Assembly: GCF_000195275.1 (NCBI RefSeq)
Contig: NC_015385.1
Location: 1,628,501-1,692,500 of the forward strand
Reading direction: 5' to 3'
DNA: 64,000 bases
Source of the DNA: Treponema succinifaciens DSM 2489
GTDB lineage: Bacteria > Spirochaetota > Spirochaetia > Treponematales > Treponemataceae
Shown: piece by piece, positions 1-8,113 of the stretch
Numbering within the stretch: position 1 is the stretch's first letter
How the letters are laid out: each line of letters starts with the position of its first letter
Notes under the pieces: model-generated
Databases searched by the model: none
Told to the model about the DNA's origin: nothing
The model's input: the letters and a program-made list of their open reading frames with translations, nothing else
Translations under genes and position numbers: made by a program

Positions 1-1
1 T

Positions 2-121
2 GAAGATTATCTTGAAGATTTAGAAGACATCTATCTTTCTGAAAAAATCCTCGAGGATATAAAAAGCGGAAAAGAAAAACCAATTCCAGCTGAAGAAGTA
101 TTTGCTAAGGCTGGATTATAA
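2..121 (+). CDS. C-terminal end of a RelB/DUF6290-like antitoxin (5' end outside window)
   Basis: The last 39 codons of a gene that begins before the window, ending in TAA. The peptide DYLEDLEDIYLSEKILEDI followed by a lysine-rich link and IPAEEVFAKAGL matches the usual C-terminal tail of small ribbon-helix-helix antitoxins (RelB/DUF6290 type), where this part wraps the RelE-like toxin. The N-terminal DNA-binding part is not visible. A toxin gene normally follows directly on the same strand, but here the next gene (sufU) is convergent, so the antitoxin is either an orphan or has its partner upstream. The family call rests on the tail pattern only. Confidence 0.55.
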   Translation, partial: EDYLEDLEDIYLSEKILEDIKSGKEKPIPAEEVFAKAGL

Positions 122-151
122 ATAAAGAAATCTACAAAGGCTAAGCAAAAT

Positions 152-625
152 TTATTCTGTTGTGCAGTGCTCCACGCTTCCTTGACCGGCAGTTTTTCCG
201 TTTTTAAGCATTTCTTCCATTGTGTGCCAGCCAAGAACTGCGCATTTTACACGGGCGGGCATTTTGCTGATATTTTTAAGGCTTGCGGCTTCGTCAAGTT
301 CTTCTAAAGCGTTGTCATCTTCAATCTTGCCGTAAATCATGTCCATAAAAAGAGATGCAAGACGCAAAGCTTCATCTTTTGGCTTTCCAATTATGTCATC
401 AAGCATCATATCTACAGAAGCCTGGCTTACAGCGCATCCTGAACCGTTAAAACTTCCTTCTGAAATTATTCCGTTATCATCAATTTTAAGCTGAAGATAA
501 ATATTGTCTCCGCAACTCGGATTCACGCCTTGCAAAGTAAACGTCGGATTTTCCATAACGCCCTTGTGGGTCGGGTTCAAATTATGCTCGTTAAGAATTT
601 CCTGATAAAGCGATTTCAAATCCAT
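152..625 (-). CDS. sufU: SufU-type iron-sulfur cluster scaffold / sulfur acceptor
   Basis: A 157-residue SufU/IscU-like protein. It accepts persulfide sulfur from SufS and feeds Fe-S assembly in the cytosol. The three family cysteines are present: Cys38 in NPSCGD, Cys64 in GSGCAVSQAS and Cys128 in VKCAVLGW. The stretch between Cys64 and Cys128 is longer than in IscU, as expected for SufU. It is the last gene of the suf operon, 26 bp after sufS. It could act mainly as a zinc-dependent sulfurtransferase partner of SufS, as in Bacillus, rather than as a scaffold; the sequence does not decide between these. Confidence 0.93.
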   Translation of the reverse strand: MDLKSLYQEILNEHNLNPTHKGVMENPTFTLQGVNPSCGDNIYLQLKIDDNGIISEGSFNGSGCAVSQASVDMMLDDIIGKPKDEALRLASLFMDMIYGKIEDDNALEELDEAASLKNISKMPARVKCAVLGWHTMEEMLKNGKTAGQGSVEHCTTE

Positions 626-651
626 ATTAATACCTCAATTTTTAATTGCCT

Positions 652-1896
652 TTATTCTTTAAATCCCATCCAGCGGCGGACAAGTTTTAGCTTTTCAATG
701 AAAACTTCCACTTCCTGCTGTGTGTTGTAAAAGTAGCAGCTTGCGCGCGCAGTTGAGCCTACTCCAAGTTTCTGCATCAAAGGCTGAGCGCAATGATGGC
801 CTGCCCTAACTGCAATTTTTTCTGTATCAAGAATAGAAGCAATGTCATGCGGATGCACGCCGTCAATCGTAAATGTAACAATTCCGCAGTGCTTTTTATA
901 GTCGTTGTTTCCAATTATGTGAAGATAAGGAATTTTTTTCATTCCCTCTATCATTGTCTGGGCAAGAGAGTCGTCATTTTTTTCTATATTACCAAGCCCG
1001 ATTCCCTGAATATATTCAATCGCCTTTGCAAGCGCAACAGCACCGCCGGCATTTACAGTTCCGGCTTCAAACTTATGCGGAACTTCTGCAAAAGTCGCAG
1101 TTTCGCGGGTAACATATTCAATCATTTCTCCGCCACGCAAAAAAGGCGGAATCTTTTCAAGTAGATGTTTTTTTCCATAAAGAGCGCCAATTCCCATAGG
1201 AGCGCAAAGCTTGTGCCCCGAAAAAGCAAAAAAGTCCGCATCCAATGCCTGCACATCGATTTTTTTATGCGGCGCGCTCTGAGCTCCGTCTACAACAACA
1301 TAAGCTCCCTTTCCACCGTTTCCAACTTTATGAGCATAGCTTGCAATTTGTTCTATAGGATTCGTAATTCCAAAGACATTGCTAACCTGCGCAACCGCAA
1401 CAATTTTTGTCTTGGAATTTATTTTTGCCTTTATCTCCTGTTCTGAAATTTCCGCAGAAGAATCGCATTCAAGCCACACGAGTTTTGCGCCCTTTGCATT
1501 GCAGACCATTTGCCACGGAAGAATATTAGAATGATGCTCCATGCAGCTTACAACAACTTCATCTCCTGCCTGAACTTCAGAAAGTCCAATAGTGTACGCA
1601 ACAAGATTCAGGCTTTCAGAAGCATTGCGTGTAAAAATAATTTCCGCAGGCTCGGCGGCATTCAGGAATTTTGCAACAGAAGCCCTTGCGTTTTCATAGT
1701 CATCAGTCGCCCTTATGCTCAAAGCGTAAAGTCCGCGCAAAGGATTGGCATTGTTGCTTCTATAAAAATCAGCTTCCGCCTGAATCACACATTCCGGTCG
1801 ATGAGTTGTAGCCGCACTGTCCAAGTAAATAAGCCCTTCATTTTCCGGCCGGCTGAATATCTTAAAATCGCTGCGTATTTCTTCTGCACTGAACAT
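652..1896 (-). CDS. sufS: SufS cysteine desulfurase
   Basis: A PLP-dependent group II cysteine desulfurase that removes sulfur from cysteine for Fe-S cluster assembly. From the chosen start (MFSAEEIRSDF) it has 414 residues. The PLP lysine is Lys229 in SGHKLCAPMG and the persulfide-forming cysteine is Cys369 in RAGHHCAQPLMQ. Substrate and PLP contacts such as DSAATTHRP, EHHSNILPW and VDGAQSAPH are intact. The ATG at 1896 is preceded by GAGGAAAC at good distance. A longer reading from 1956 would overlap sufD by about 50 bp and lacks support. It sits between sufD and sufU and is probably translationally linked to both. Confidence 0.95.
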   Translation of the reverse strand: MFSAEEIRSDFKIFSRPENEGLIYLDSAATTHRPECVIQAEADFYRSNNANPLRGLYALSIRATDDYENARASVAKFLNAAEPAEIIFTRNASESLNLVAYTIGLSEVQAGDEVVVSCMEHHSNILPWQMVCNAKGAKLVWLECDSSAEISEQEIKAKINSKTKIVAVAQVSNVFGITNPIEQIASYAHKVGNGGKGAYVVVDGAQSAPHKKIDVQALDADFFAFSGHKLCAPMGIGALYGKKHLLEKIPPFLRGGEMIEYVTRETATFAEVPHKFEAGTVNAGGAVALAKAIEYIQGIGLGNIEKNDDSLAQTMIEGMKKIPYLHIIGNNDYKKHCGIVTFTIDGVHPHDIASILDTEKIAVRAGHHCAQPLMQKLGVGSTARASCYFYNTQQEVEVFIEKLKLVRRWMGFKE

Positions 1897-1906
1897 AGTT
1901 TCCTCG

Positions 1907-2959
1907 TTATATAATCGCTTCAACAAAAGAATTGATTTCTTCCACAAGGCTTTCATCTGGAATAAACCGTGAAACCTTTGAAACCTTTGCCTTTGTCAAA
2001 AGCTCTCTCGCAGTCTTTTCGTCAACTCCGCGACTCTGCATATAGAAAAGTTTTTCCATATCAACTTTGCCAATTGAGCACCCATGGCGGCCTTCAACAG
2101 CTTCCTCATCGCAAAGAATAACAGGAAGGCTTTTGTTCACAACGTCCGGGCTAAGTAAAAGAACATCCTCCTGCTCATCTCCCACTGAATCCGCGCAGCC
2201 TTTCTTAAAGTCGATTGTGCCTCTCCAAGTTTTTTTCGCCTTTTCAAGCAAAACTCCGTCTACAGAAAAACGGCTTTCACTGCTTTTGCCTGTCTGCAGC
2301 GCAACCTGGTTCATGTCAAGGAAAGACTCACCTTTTACAACGTAGGCTGCTCTTCCCAAGAAACGGCTCCTGTATCCTTCAAGGCTATTGAAAGTTCCGC
2401 TGAACGTTTTTTTTCCGCCAAGTTCAAGCTCCGTTATTTCTATAGTCGCATTGTCCTTGCAGTTTGAGCCAACTGAATTAAAATGCACGGCGTTTTTTCC
2501 AAGCAAGTTCACACAGCAAATATGCACATGCGAATTCTCTTGTGCAAGCACACGGATTCTAACTCCAAGCTGAGCATTTAAAAGTTCCGGTTCACTTTTA
2601 TAGACAAAAATATAAGAAGCCTGCGAATTTTCCTTTGCATGAATTATAATGTCGCAAACAGAAGCTTCGTTTTCCTGCGCAAAAAGCTCAATTTTTTGAA
2701 CCTGATTTTTGGATTCCGCAGTAAAAAGCAAAGTCTTTATTCCGTTTTTCTGCAAAAGAGAATCAAACTTCTTGTCAAAGCCTTCGCCAAGCCCGGTTTT
2801 TATTGAATCATATAAAGCAGAATTTTCAATTTCTTTTGCGCCGGAAATTGAGACGCAAGATTTAAATTCACTGCTGAACTCAAGGTGCGCCCTGTTTATA
2901 TTCAGAAAATTCCAAGTGAGGCTTGGAAACTGGTTTACATCTATTTCAAAATTTTCCAT
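1907..2959 (-). CDS. sufD: SufD Fe-S assembly scaffold subunit
   Basis: A 350-residue SufD-type protein that with SufB and SufC forms the SufBC2D scaffold complex. The C-terminal SufBD core is clear: a beta-helix region with GRAAYVVKGESFLDMNQVALQTGKS, then the ending GRHGCSIGKVDMEKLFYMQSRGVDEKTARELLTKAKV, which resembles the SufB end (GHEAKIGRISNKAIFYLMSRGISEEDARAM). This end carries the helices that hold SufC. The N-terminal half is divergent, as usual for SufD. It lies 10 bp from sufB and 10 bp from sufS in one operon. Confidence 0.9.
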   Translation of the reverse strand: MENFEIDVNQFPSLTWNFLNINRAHLEFSSEFKSCVSISGAKEIENSALYDSIKTGLGEGFDKKFDSLLQKNGIKTLLFTAESKNQVQKIELFAQENEASVCDIIIHAKENSQASYIFVYKSEPELLNAQLGVRIRVLAQENSHVHICCVNLLGKNAVHFNSVGSNCKDNATIEITELELGGKKTFSGTFNSLEGYRSRFLGRAAYVVKGESFLDMNQVALQTGKSSESRFSVDGVLLEKAKKTWRGTIDFKKGCADSVGDEQEDVLLLSPDVVNKSLPVILCDEEAVEGRHGCSIGKVDMEKLFYMQSRGVDEKTARELLTKAKVSKVSRFIPDESLVEEINSFVEAII

Positions 2960-2969
2960 TTCTAGCCCC

Positions 2970-4385
2970 TTACATGCTGCCTTTCATTTCAAGCTGAATC
3001 AAGTTGTTCATTTCAACAGCGTACTCAAGCGGAAGCTCCTTGCTCACAGGATTTGCAAAGCCTGAAACAATCATCGCCCTTGCATCTTCCTCGCTGATTC
3101 CGCGGCTCATAAGATAAAATATCGCCTTGTTGGAAATGCGCCCGATTTTTGCCTCGTGTCCAATGTCGCAGTCGTCTGTCATTACATTAATTGCAGGAAC
3201 AGTGTCGCTGCGACTTTCATCGTCAAGCATGAGCGAAGAGCAGTCAACGCTCGCCTTTGAATTTTTCGCGCCTTTGTTCACGACTATGGAACTTCTGTAA
3301 GTGCAGGCACCGCCGCCTTTTGAAATGGACTTAGTGTTTATTACAGTCGAAGTGTTTTTTCCAATGTGAACCATCTTTGCGCCAGTATCAAGATTTTGAC
3401 CTTTGCCTGCAAAAGTGATTCCAGTAAATTCAACACTTGAATTGTCGCCCTTTAAAATTGTAGTCGGATACAAATATGAAATGTGGCTTCCAAAACTGCC
3501 GGAAACCCATTCCATGCGTCCGTTTTCTTCAACAATGGCGCGCTTGGTATTCAAGTTGTACATATTCTTTGACCAGTTTTCAATTGTTGAATAGCGCAGC
3601 CGGGCATTTTTCTTTACATAAAGCTCAACGCAGCCTGCATGAAGATTCGCAACATTGTACTTTGGAGCGGAACAGCCTTCAATAAAGTGCAAGTCCGCGC
3701 CCTCGTCCACAATAATCAATGTATGCTCAAACTGGCCGGCTCCTGCCGCATTAAGCCTGAAATATGACTGCAAAGGAATCTTTACCTTTACATTCTTTGG
3801 AACATAGACAAAACTTCCGCCGCTCCAGACAGCCCCATGAAGAGCCGCGAATTTATGGTCAGACGGAGGAACTAGGTGCATAAAATATTCCTTTACCATT
3901 CCGCCCCATTCCTCGCTTTTTAACGCCGACTCAAAATCCGTGTAGATTACGCCCTGCTCCGCAACTTCCTTTATAACATTGTGGTAAACAACCTCGCTGT
4001 CGTACTGCGCTCCAACTCCGGCAAGACTTTCACGCTCGGCTTCTGGAATTCCAAGCTTTTCAAAAGTGTCCTTTATGTCTTTTGGAACGTCAGCCCATTT
4101 CGCAGCCATTTCAGTCTTAGGCTTTACGTAAGTTACAATTTTCTGAATGTCCAAATCGCGGATGTCCGGTCCCCAGTCAGGCTCATTTATCTCGTTGAAC
4201 AAATGAAGGCTCTTTAAGCGGAACTCTTTCATCCATTCAGGGTCGCTTTTTTCCTCGCTTAGCTTCTGAACAATCGAATCGTCAAGTCCTGCGCGTATTT
4301 TATAAAAGTCCCTGTCGCTTTCCTCGTAGCGAAAATCATAAAGAGAACGGTCAATATCTGAAACTTTTGTTTTTTCTTCGCCCAT
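2970..4385 (-). CDS. sufB: SufB Fe-S assembly scaffold subunit
   Basis: A 471-residue SufB, the usual length for the family. SufB carries the site where the nascent cluster forms within SufBC2D. The typical N-terminus is present (SLYDFRYEESDRDFYKIRAGL, EFRLKSLHLF), followed by FVYVPKNVKVKIPLQSYFRLN, EGCSAP near the middle, the beta-helix core with SSIVVNKGAKNSKASVDCSSLML, and the SufC-binding tail ISNKAIFYLMSRGISEEDARAM. The gene starts 14 bp after the sufC stop, consistent with one transcript. Confidence 0.95.
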   Translation of the reverse strand: MGEEKTKVSDIDRSLYDFRYEESDRDFYKIRAGLDDSIVQKLSEEKSDPEWMKEFRLKSLHLFNEINEPDWGPDIRDLDIQKIVTYVKPKTEMAAKWADVPKDIKDTFEKLGIPEAERESLAGVGAQYDSEVVYHNVIKEVAEQGVIYTDFESALKSEEWGGMVKEYFMHLVPPSDHKFAALHGAVWSGGSFVYVPKNVKVKIPLQSYFRLNAAGAGQFEHTLIIVDEGADLHFIEGCSAPKYNVANLHAGCVELYVKKNARLRYSTIENWSKNMYNLNTKRAIVEENGRMEWVSGSFGSHISYLYPTTILKGDNSSVEFTGITFAGKGQNLDTGAKMVHIGKNTSTVINTKSISKGGGACTYRSSIVVNKGAKNSKASVDCSSLMLDDESRSDTVPAINVMTDDCDIGHEAKIGRISNKAIFYLMSRGISEEDARAMIVSGFANPVSKELPLEYAVEMNNLIQLEMKGSM

Positions 4386-4399
4386 AAAAATTTTCCTGG

Positions 4400-5239
4400 T
4401 TAAAGTCCGCCGTTGACAGCGTTCATCTTTACAGCGTCCATTGCGGCTCTTGCAGCGGCGGCAAGCTTTTCCTTGCGCTCGGCATCTTTTATTTCCTGCG
4501 GAATAAAGCCATCAAAGCCTTCCTCGTTTATCTTCTGAACAAGGCTTCCGTCCCCGGTATGAACAAGGCGGCCTTTTACGATGATATGGGTTTTGTCCAC
4601 AGAAAGATTTTCAAGAATTCTAGTTGAATGGGTTATTACAATAAGAGAACCGCCGGAAGCTTCCATGTATTTTTTGATTCCCTCGGAAACAATGCGGCAG
4701 GCGTCAACATCAAGCCCTGAATCCGTTTCGTCAAGAATGGCAAGCTTAGGCTTAAGCATCAAAAGCTGCAAAATTTCGCTCTTCTTTTTTTCTCCGCCAC
4801 TAAATCCAACATTCAAATCGCGCGAAGCATAGCTGTGATCCATTTTTAGCAGATCCATGTTTTTTTCAAGCTCGCGGCTGAACTGCATCAGCTTTACTTT
4901 CTGGCCTGTAACCTGCTGCATTGACGAGCGGATAAACGACTCAAGAGAAACGCCCGGAACTTCAAGCGGCTCCTGAAAGCTAAGGAAAATGCCTGACTTT
5001 GCCCTTTTGTCCGCGGAATCGGCAGTGATGTCCTGCCCATTAAAAATAATTTTTCCGCCGGTTACAGAATATTCGGGACTTCCCATCAAAGTATAGCCCA
5101 AAGTTGATTTTCCAGCTCCGTTCGGTCCCATAAGAACATGGATTTCTCCAGGAGCAACGTCCAATGAAATATTTTTAAGAATCTGTTTTTCGCCAACAGA
5201 TGTGCACAAATCTTGAATTGAAAGCAGCGGTTCTGCCAT
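4400..5239 (-). CDS. sufC: SufC Fe-S assembly ATPase
   Basis: ABC-type ATPase of the SufBCD complex, 279 residues from the chosen start (MAEPLLSIQDL). Walker A is GPNGAGKST, the signature is GFSGGEKKKSEIL (the K-rich form typical of SufC) and Walker B is LAILDETDSGLD. An upstream in-frame ATG at 5251 overlaps the likely ribosome binding site (TGAGGA), so the second ATG is preferred. The tail (EIKDAERKEKLAAAARAAMDAVKMNAVNGGL) is longer than the roughly 250-residue norm. First gene of the suf operon; a possible promoter lies 70 bp upstream. Confidence 0.93.
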   Translation of the reverse strand: MAEPLLSIQDLCTSVGEKQILKNISLDVAPGEIHVLMGPNGAGKSTLGYTLMGSPEYSVTGGKIIFNGQDITADSADKRAKSGIFLSFQEPLEVPGVSLESFIRSSMQQVTGQKVKLMQFSRELEKNMDLLKMDHSYASRDLNVGFSGGEKKKSEILQLLMLKPKLAILDETDSGLDVDACRIVSEGIKKYMEASGGSLIVITHSTRILENLSVDKTHIIVKGRLVHTGDGSLVQKINEEGFDGFIPQEIKDAERKEKLAAAARAAMDAVKMNAVNGGL

Positions 5240-5309
5240 AGGATTCCTCATTTTAAATGTAGTAGGCTTTTTTAAACCGAAGTTCTAAAAAGTTCCCATG
5301 TATGACTAA

Positions 5310-5338
5310 AATATACTGATATTATAGGAAAATTGCAA
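5310..5338 (-). promoter_or_regulatory. Candidate sigma-70 promoter of the suf operon
   Basis: On the minus strand TTGCAA and TATATT are separated by 17 bp, about 70 bp before sufC. The match to consensus is moderate, and a second -10-like TATAAT occurs inside the spacer. The 215-bp mobile element begins only about 10 bp beyond the -35 box. No clear regulator site was recognised. Confidence 0.35.
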
Positions 5339-5357
5339 TGTTTAGGAATCAAGTCCC

Positions 5358-5572
5358 CAGGGCAAACGCATTATAAATTTATTCAGCATAAAACTGGCTT
5401 TCAGGCACGGTTTCCTGGTTCAAAATCGCGCAATAATGCGCTACACGCTGATTGTTGCAAAGTAACTATAGAATTGCCCGCTCACGCGGTCGCAACAATC
5501 AGAGTGTTTTTGCCCCAGGAACCGTTTCTTCGCGCAAACTTTACTTAAATTATTTATAATGCGTTTGCCCTG
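5358..5572. mobile_element. MITE-like 215-bp element, copy 1
   Basis: A 215-bp element with perfect 21-bp terminal inverted repeats beginning CAGGGCAAACGCATT. It is flanked by a perfect 10-bp direct repeat ATCAAGTCCC (5348-5357 and 5573-5582), read as a target-site duplication. Inside, 5443-5458 and 5492-5507 form a second inverted repeat (ACACGCTGATTGTTGC, one mismatch), and a shorter outer pair (CGGTTTCCTGG / CCAGGAACCG) lies around it, so the whole element can fold. It has no transposase gene; the roughly 70-codon open frame it carries is probably incidental. Copies 2 and 3 are at 15679 and 54580. It sits directly upstream of the suf promoter region. Confidence 0.88.
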
Positions 5573-5691
5573 ATCAAGTCCCAGAGCTTCAGCATGAAAA
5601 ATAAAAACGATAATATTTTACGTCAAATACTATTAAAAAATCAAATGAAAAATAACTTATTTTGTACAGTTATAACGAAGATTTATTTAAA

Positions 5692-5740
5692 GGGGGACAG
5701 ATCTTATTTCGTGTAAAGTGGGAACAGACCTTATTTCATG
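5692..5740 (+). repeat. Two near-identical 22-bp motifs (GGGACAGATCTTATTTC type)
   Basis: Two related motifs follow each other: GGGGGACAGATCTTATTTCG at 5692 and GTGGGAACAGACCTTATTTC at 5718. Sequences of this kind are often found at the edges of REP-associated (Y1) transposase genes, but no such gene is present here. Read as a remnant; that origin is inference. Apart from this and the 215-bp element, the 5583-5933 gap is plain AT-rich sequence. Confidence 0.4.
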
Positions 5741-5933
5741 AGGAAAAAAAGTAATTTAATTATTCTTGGCAAAAATCGAGATAGAATAGACTGTTTTTGT
5801 AGATTTGATTTAACACAAGTTAATACAATTAATTTTCTTAAGGAATGAATAAATCCATTGTATTTTGAAAAAAAATGTGATAAATTTTTATAAAAAATTG
5901 CAAGAATTTAAAATTAGCAAAAACATGATAAAT

Positions 5934-7091
5934 ATGGAAAAATTTAAGCTCATTTCAACTTTATTTATTTCAATTCTTCTAATTTTTTCAGGCTGTAATG
6001 TAGAAACAGATACTACTCAACCAGGTCAAATCATAAATACAGAAAGTCAAACTGTAACTTTCAGCAACAACAAAAATGCCAATTTCACGATGATTGACAT
6101 TTCTTTCATCGATGGAAGAACCTCAGACTCAATTATTTTAGGCGAAGATTTACTTGAAGTTCCCTACACGACGAATGTAAAACCATTCCGACTTGCAATG
6201 TACGAAACAAGTTACAACACCTGGTATGAAGTTTTAAAATGGGCAAAAAACAACGGCTACACGATTGTAAATAAAGGCGTTGAAGGAGTTTTTGGCGAAG
6301 TTGAAAAAGAAAATAATATGTCAGGACCAGGAGAAGAGCCAAAACTTGTTGAAATGCCTGTTTGCCGTCTTACTTGGCGCGATGTAATGGTATGGTGCAA
6401 TGCATTAAGCGAAATGAAAGGTCTTGAACCAGTTTACTGCACAGACAAAGATTTTAAAACACCTTTAAGAGATTCAACTGGAGTTGCTTTCGGTGATTTA
6501 GAAAATTATGCGATAGAACCGGGAGAAGTTGACAATCCGTATGTAAACACAAATGCAAACGGTTTCAGGCTTCCTTATGTAAAAGAATGGGAATATGCTG
6601 CACGAAAGCGCCTTGATGGAACTGCAATTTCTGGAAGAAATGTTTCTGGAGATGAAGCTGGTTCTGCAATTAAAACAACAGCCACAGAAAAAATGAACGG
6701 AATATCGTTTACTTTTTCTACAAAACAAAACGAATATTGCTGGCAAAGGCAAAACAGCGCTTCAAACGGACCTTCAAAAACTTACACAGGACAAGATGAT
6801 ACAACCACAACGCTTTCAACAAAAACAGGAAAATCCATCTCTGGAAGAAGAATGCATCTTTCAGGTGGAAAACTTCCAAATCATTTAGGATTTTTCGACA
6901 TGAGCGGAAATGTTCCTGAATGGTGTTTTGACTACGATGTTTCTTACGGTTCAGTTTATAAATTTTCTACAGCACGAGGACTTAGAGGCGGAGACTATTT
7001 AAATGAAATCGTAGGTTCACGATGTTCCGGATACAAAGGCGGTGCTTTAGTTGGGCTTACAAACGGTTTCCGTATTGCACAGAATCATTAA
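5934..7091 (+). CDS. Lipoprotein with formylglycine-generating-enzyme (SUMF1/FGE-sulfatase) fold
   Basis: About 385 residues from the chosen ATG. The N-terminus MEKFKLISTLFISILLIFSGCN is a lipoprotein signal with lipobox cysteine. The rest follows the FGE-sulfatase domain: MYETSYNTWYEVLKWA, MPVCRLTWRDVMVWCNALSE, GFRLPYVKEWEYAARKR, GFFDMSGNVPEWCFD and, at the end, RGLRGGDYL...NGFRIAQ. True FGE activity needs a copper-binding cysteine pair near the end; that pair is not obvious here, so this is more likely a binding or structural member of the fold than a sulfatase activator. Such lipoproteins are common in treponemes. ATG 5934 was chosen because it places the signal peptide correctly; ATG 5925 and TTG 5865 are in frame upstream, and no strong ribosome site separates them. 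Confidence 0.8.
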   Translation: MEKFKLISTLFISILLIFSGCNVETDTTQPGQIINTESQTVTFSNNKNANFTMIDISFIDGRTSDSIILGEDLLEVPYTTNVKPFRLAMYETSYNTWYEVLKWAKNNGYTIVNKGVEGVFGEVEKENNMSGPGEEPKLVEMPVCRLTWRDVMVWCNALSEMKGLEPVYCTDKDFKTPLRDSTGVAFGDLENYAIEPGEVDNPYVNTNANGFRLPYVKEWEYAARKRLDGTAISGRNVSGDEAGSAIKTTATEKMNGISFTFSTKQNEYCWQRQNSASNGPSKTYTGQDDTTTTLSTKTGKSISGRRMHLSGGKLPNHLGFFDMSGNVPEWCFDYDVSYGSVYKFSTARGLRGGDYLNEIVGSRCSGYKGGALVGLTNGFRIAQNH

Positions 7092-7245
7092 ATGAAAAAA
7101 CTGGTTACAAAGCATAAAATGTTTTTGATAAGGAAATTGTATGTAGTAATGATATCTTACGGTTCATCAGACATCTGATAAATAATCAGCTATTAATATT
7201 GAGATTAATAGTGCAATAGATATTAATCGTAATTGAATATAATTT

Positions 7246-7635
7246 CTAATCTTCCCCATTTTCATTCTTAATCCCATTTTCAACAATCAAAATAGCTAAT
7301 TTTGTATTTTCTTCAGGTTCTCCTCTATTAAATGGGTTTCTACTCAAAGATTTTGCCATTACACCTATATTTTTTGCTTCATTAATCATCTTGGCAATTT
7401 TTCTCCATTTATCATCTTTGAGAATTGAGATACATCCAATGGTAGTTCCAGAACCTCTTTCATGTAAACGTAATTGGGATTTTTTAGTATTAGAGACTTT
7501 ATCATCTCCGTAACAATCATCTCTTGCTTCAAGGCGAAAATGCCCATCTGAATTTGGCAATAAGACATCATAAACACCAAAAGGAATTCCTTCAAAGAAT
7601 GGAACAGATTTTCCTTTTATTTGTCCACCAGACAT
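7246..7635 (-). CDS. Small L,D-transpeptidase-like (Tlde1/DUF2778-like) protein
   Basis: A 129-residue protein without signal peptide. Residues 15-70 read EGIPFGVYDVLLP, then LRLHERGSGTTIGCISIL, with His58 and Cys68 placed as in the HxxG...GC motif of L,D-transpeptidase-fold enzymes, including the DUF2778/Tlde1 effectors that attack peptidoglycan. The rest of the protein has no recognised feature. It may be a free-standing domain or the detached C-terminal end of a larger toxin-like protein: an in-frame stop lies just upstream of ATG 7635 and the ribosome site is weak. It is isolated, convergent with the FGE-like lipoprotein. The functional call is tentative. Confidence 0.5.
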   Translation of the reverse strand: MSGGQIKGKSVPFFEGIPFGVYDVLLPNSDGHFRLEARDDCYGDDKVSNTKKSQLRLHERGSGTTIGCISILKDDKWRKIAKMINEAKNIGVMAKSLSRNPFNRGEPEENTKLAILIVENGIKNENGED

Positions 7636-7905
7636 AAAAGTTGCTTCTATTTTTTCATTTGTTTAATAGCTAAAAAATAATCTTGACCTTTTAGCTTTAT
7701 ATGCTTAGAATTTATGCATTATGCTTGGAGCATTCGTGTTTTTAATATCAGTTTGAGTTTATATCCTGCGTGCTCAATTCTAAACCTAACTAGACTTCAA
7801 AAAAAATCAAATTAGATTCACAAAGCAATGTGACTAGATTATGGTGCTTAACACTGTAGTAATTGTATATGATTTCTAAAGGTACAGGCTACTATGCCTT
7901 ACGCT

Positions 7906-8081
7906 ACAGTTTGTCTGGGCTTGTTATACAGTTTGTCTGTAGTGGCTATACAGTTTGTCTGGGGCGTAAGCACAATCAAACTGGGGCGGCTATACAGTCT
8001 GTCTGGGGCTTAAGCACAATCAAACTGGGGCGGTTGTACAGTCTGTCTGTGCTTGCTGTACAGTTTGACTGTAATTACAAT
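7906..8081. repeat. Tandem array of eight 22-bp units in two alternating types
   Basis: Eight consecutive 22-bp units fill exactly 176 bp. Units 1, 2, 3, 5, 7 and 8 begin ACAGTYTGTCTG (unit 8 ACAGTTTGACTG); units 4 and 6 begin ACAATCAAACTGG, which resembles the inverse of the first type. Units 3-4 and 5-6 form 44-bp pairs (about 90% alike), in which CAGTTTG or CAGTCTG can pair with the downstream CAAACTG. There are no unique spacers, so it is not a CRISPR. The period is not a multiple of three, so the 97-codon open frame across it is unlikely to be a gene. The remaining 7636-7905 sequence shows nothing recognisable. Confidence 0.85.
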
Positions 8082-8113
8082 ACAAAGAAAATGGCATACA
8101 TGAATCAAACGCT

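Noticed and set aside
5333-5548. A ~70-codon open frame (PGSKSRNNALHADCC...) in each copy of the 215-bp element
   Set aside because: It lies within the element's inverted repeats, has no ribosome site, begins outside the element and shifts its start between copies. Best explained as incidental to the repeat.
7906-8081. Possible CRISPR array
   Set aside because: Units are directly adjacent with no unique spacers, two unit types alternate, and no cas genes are in the window.
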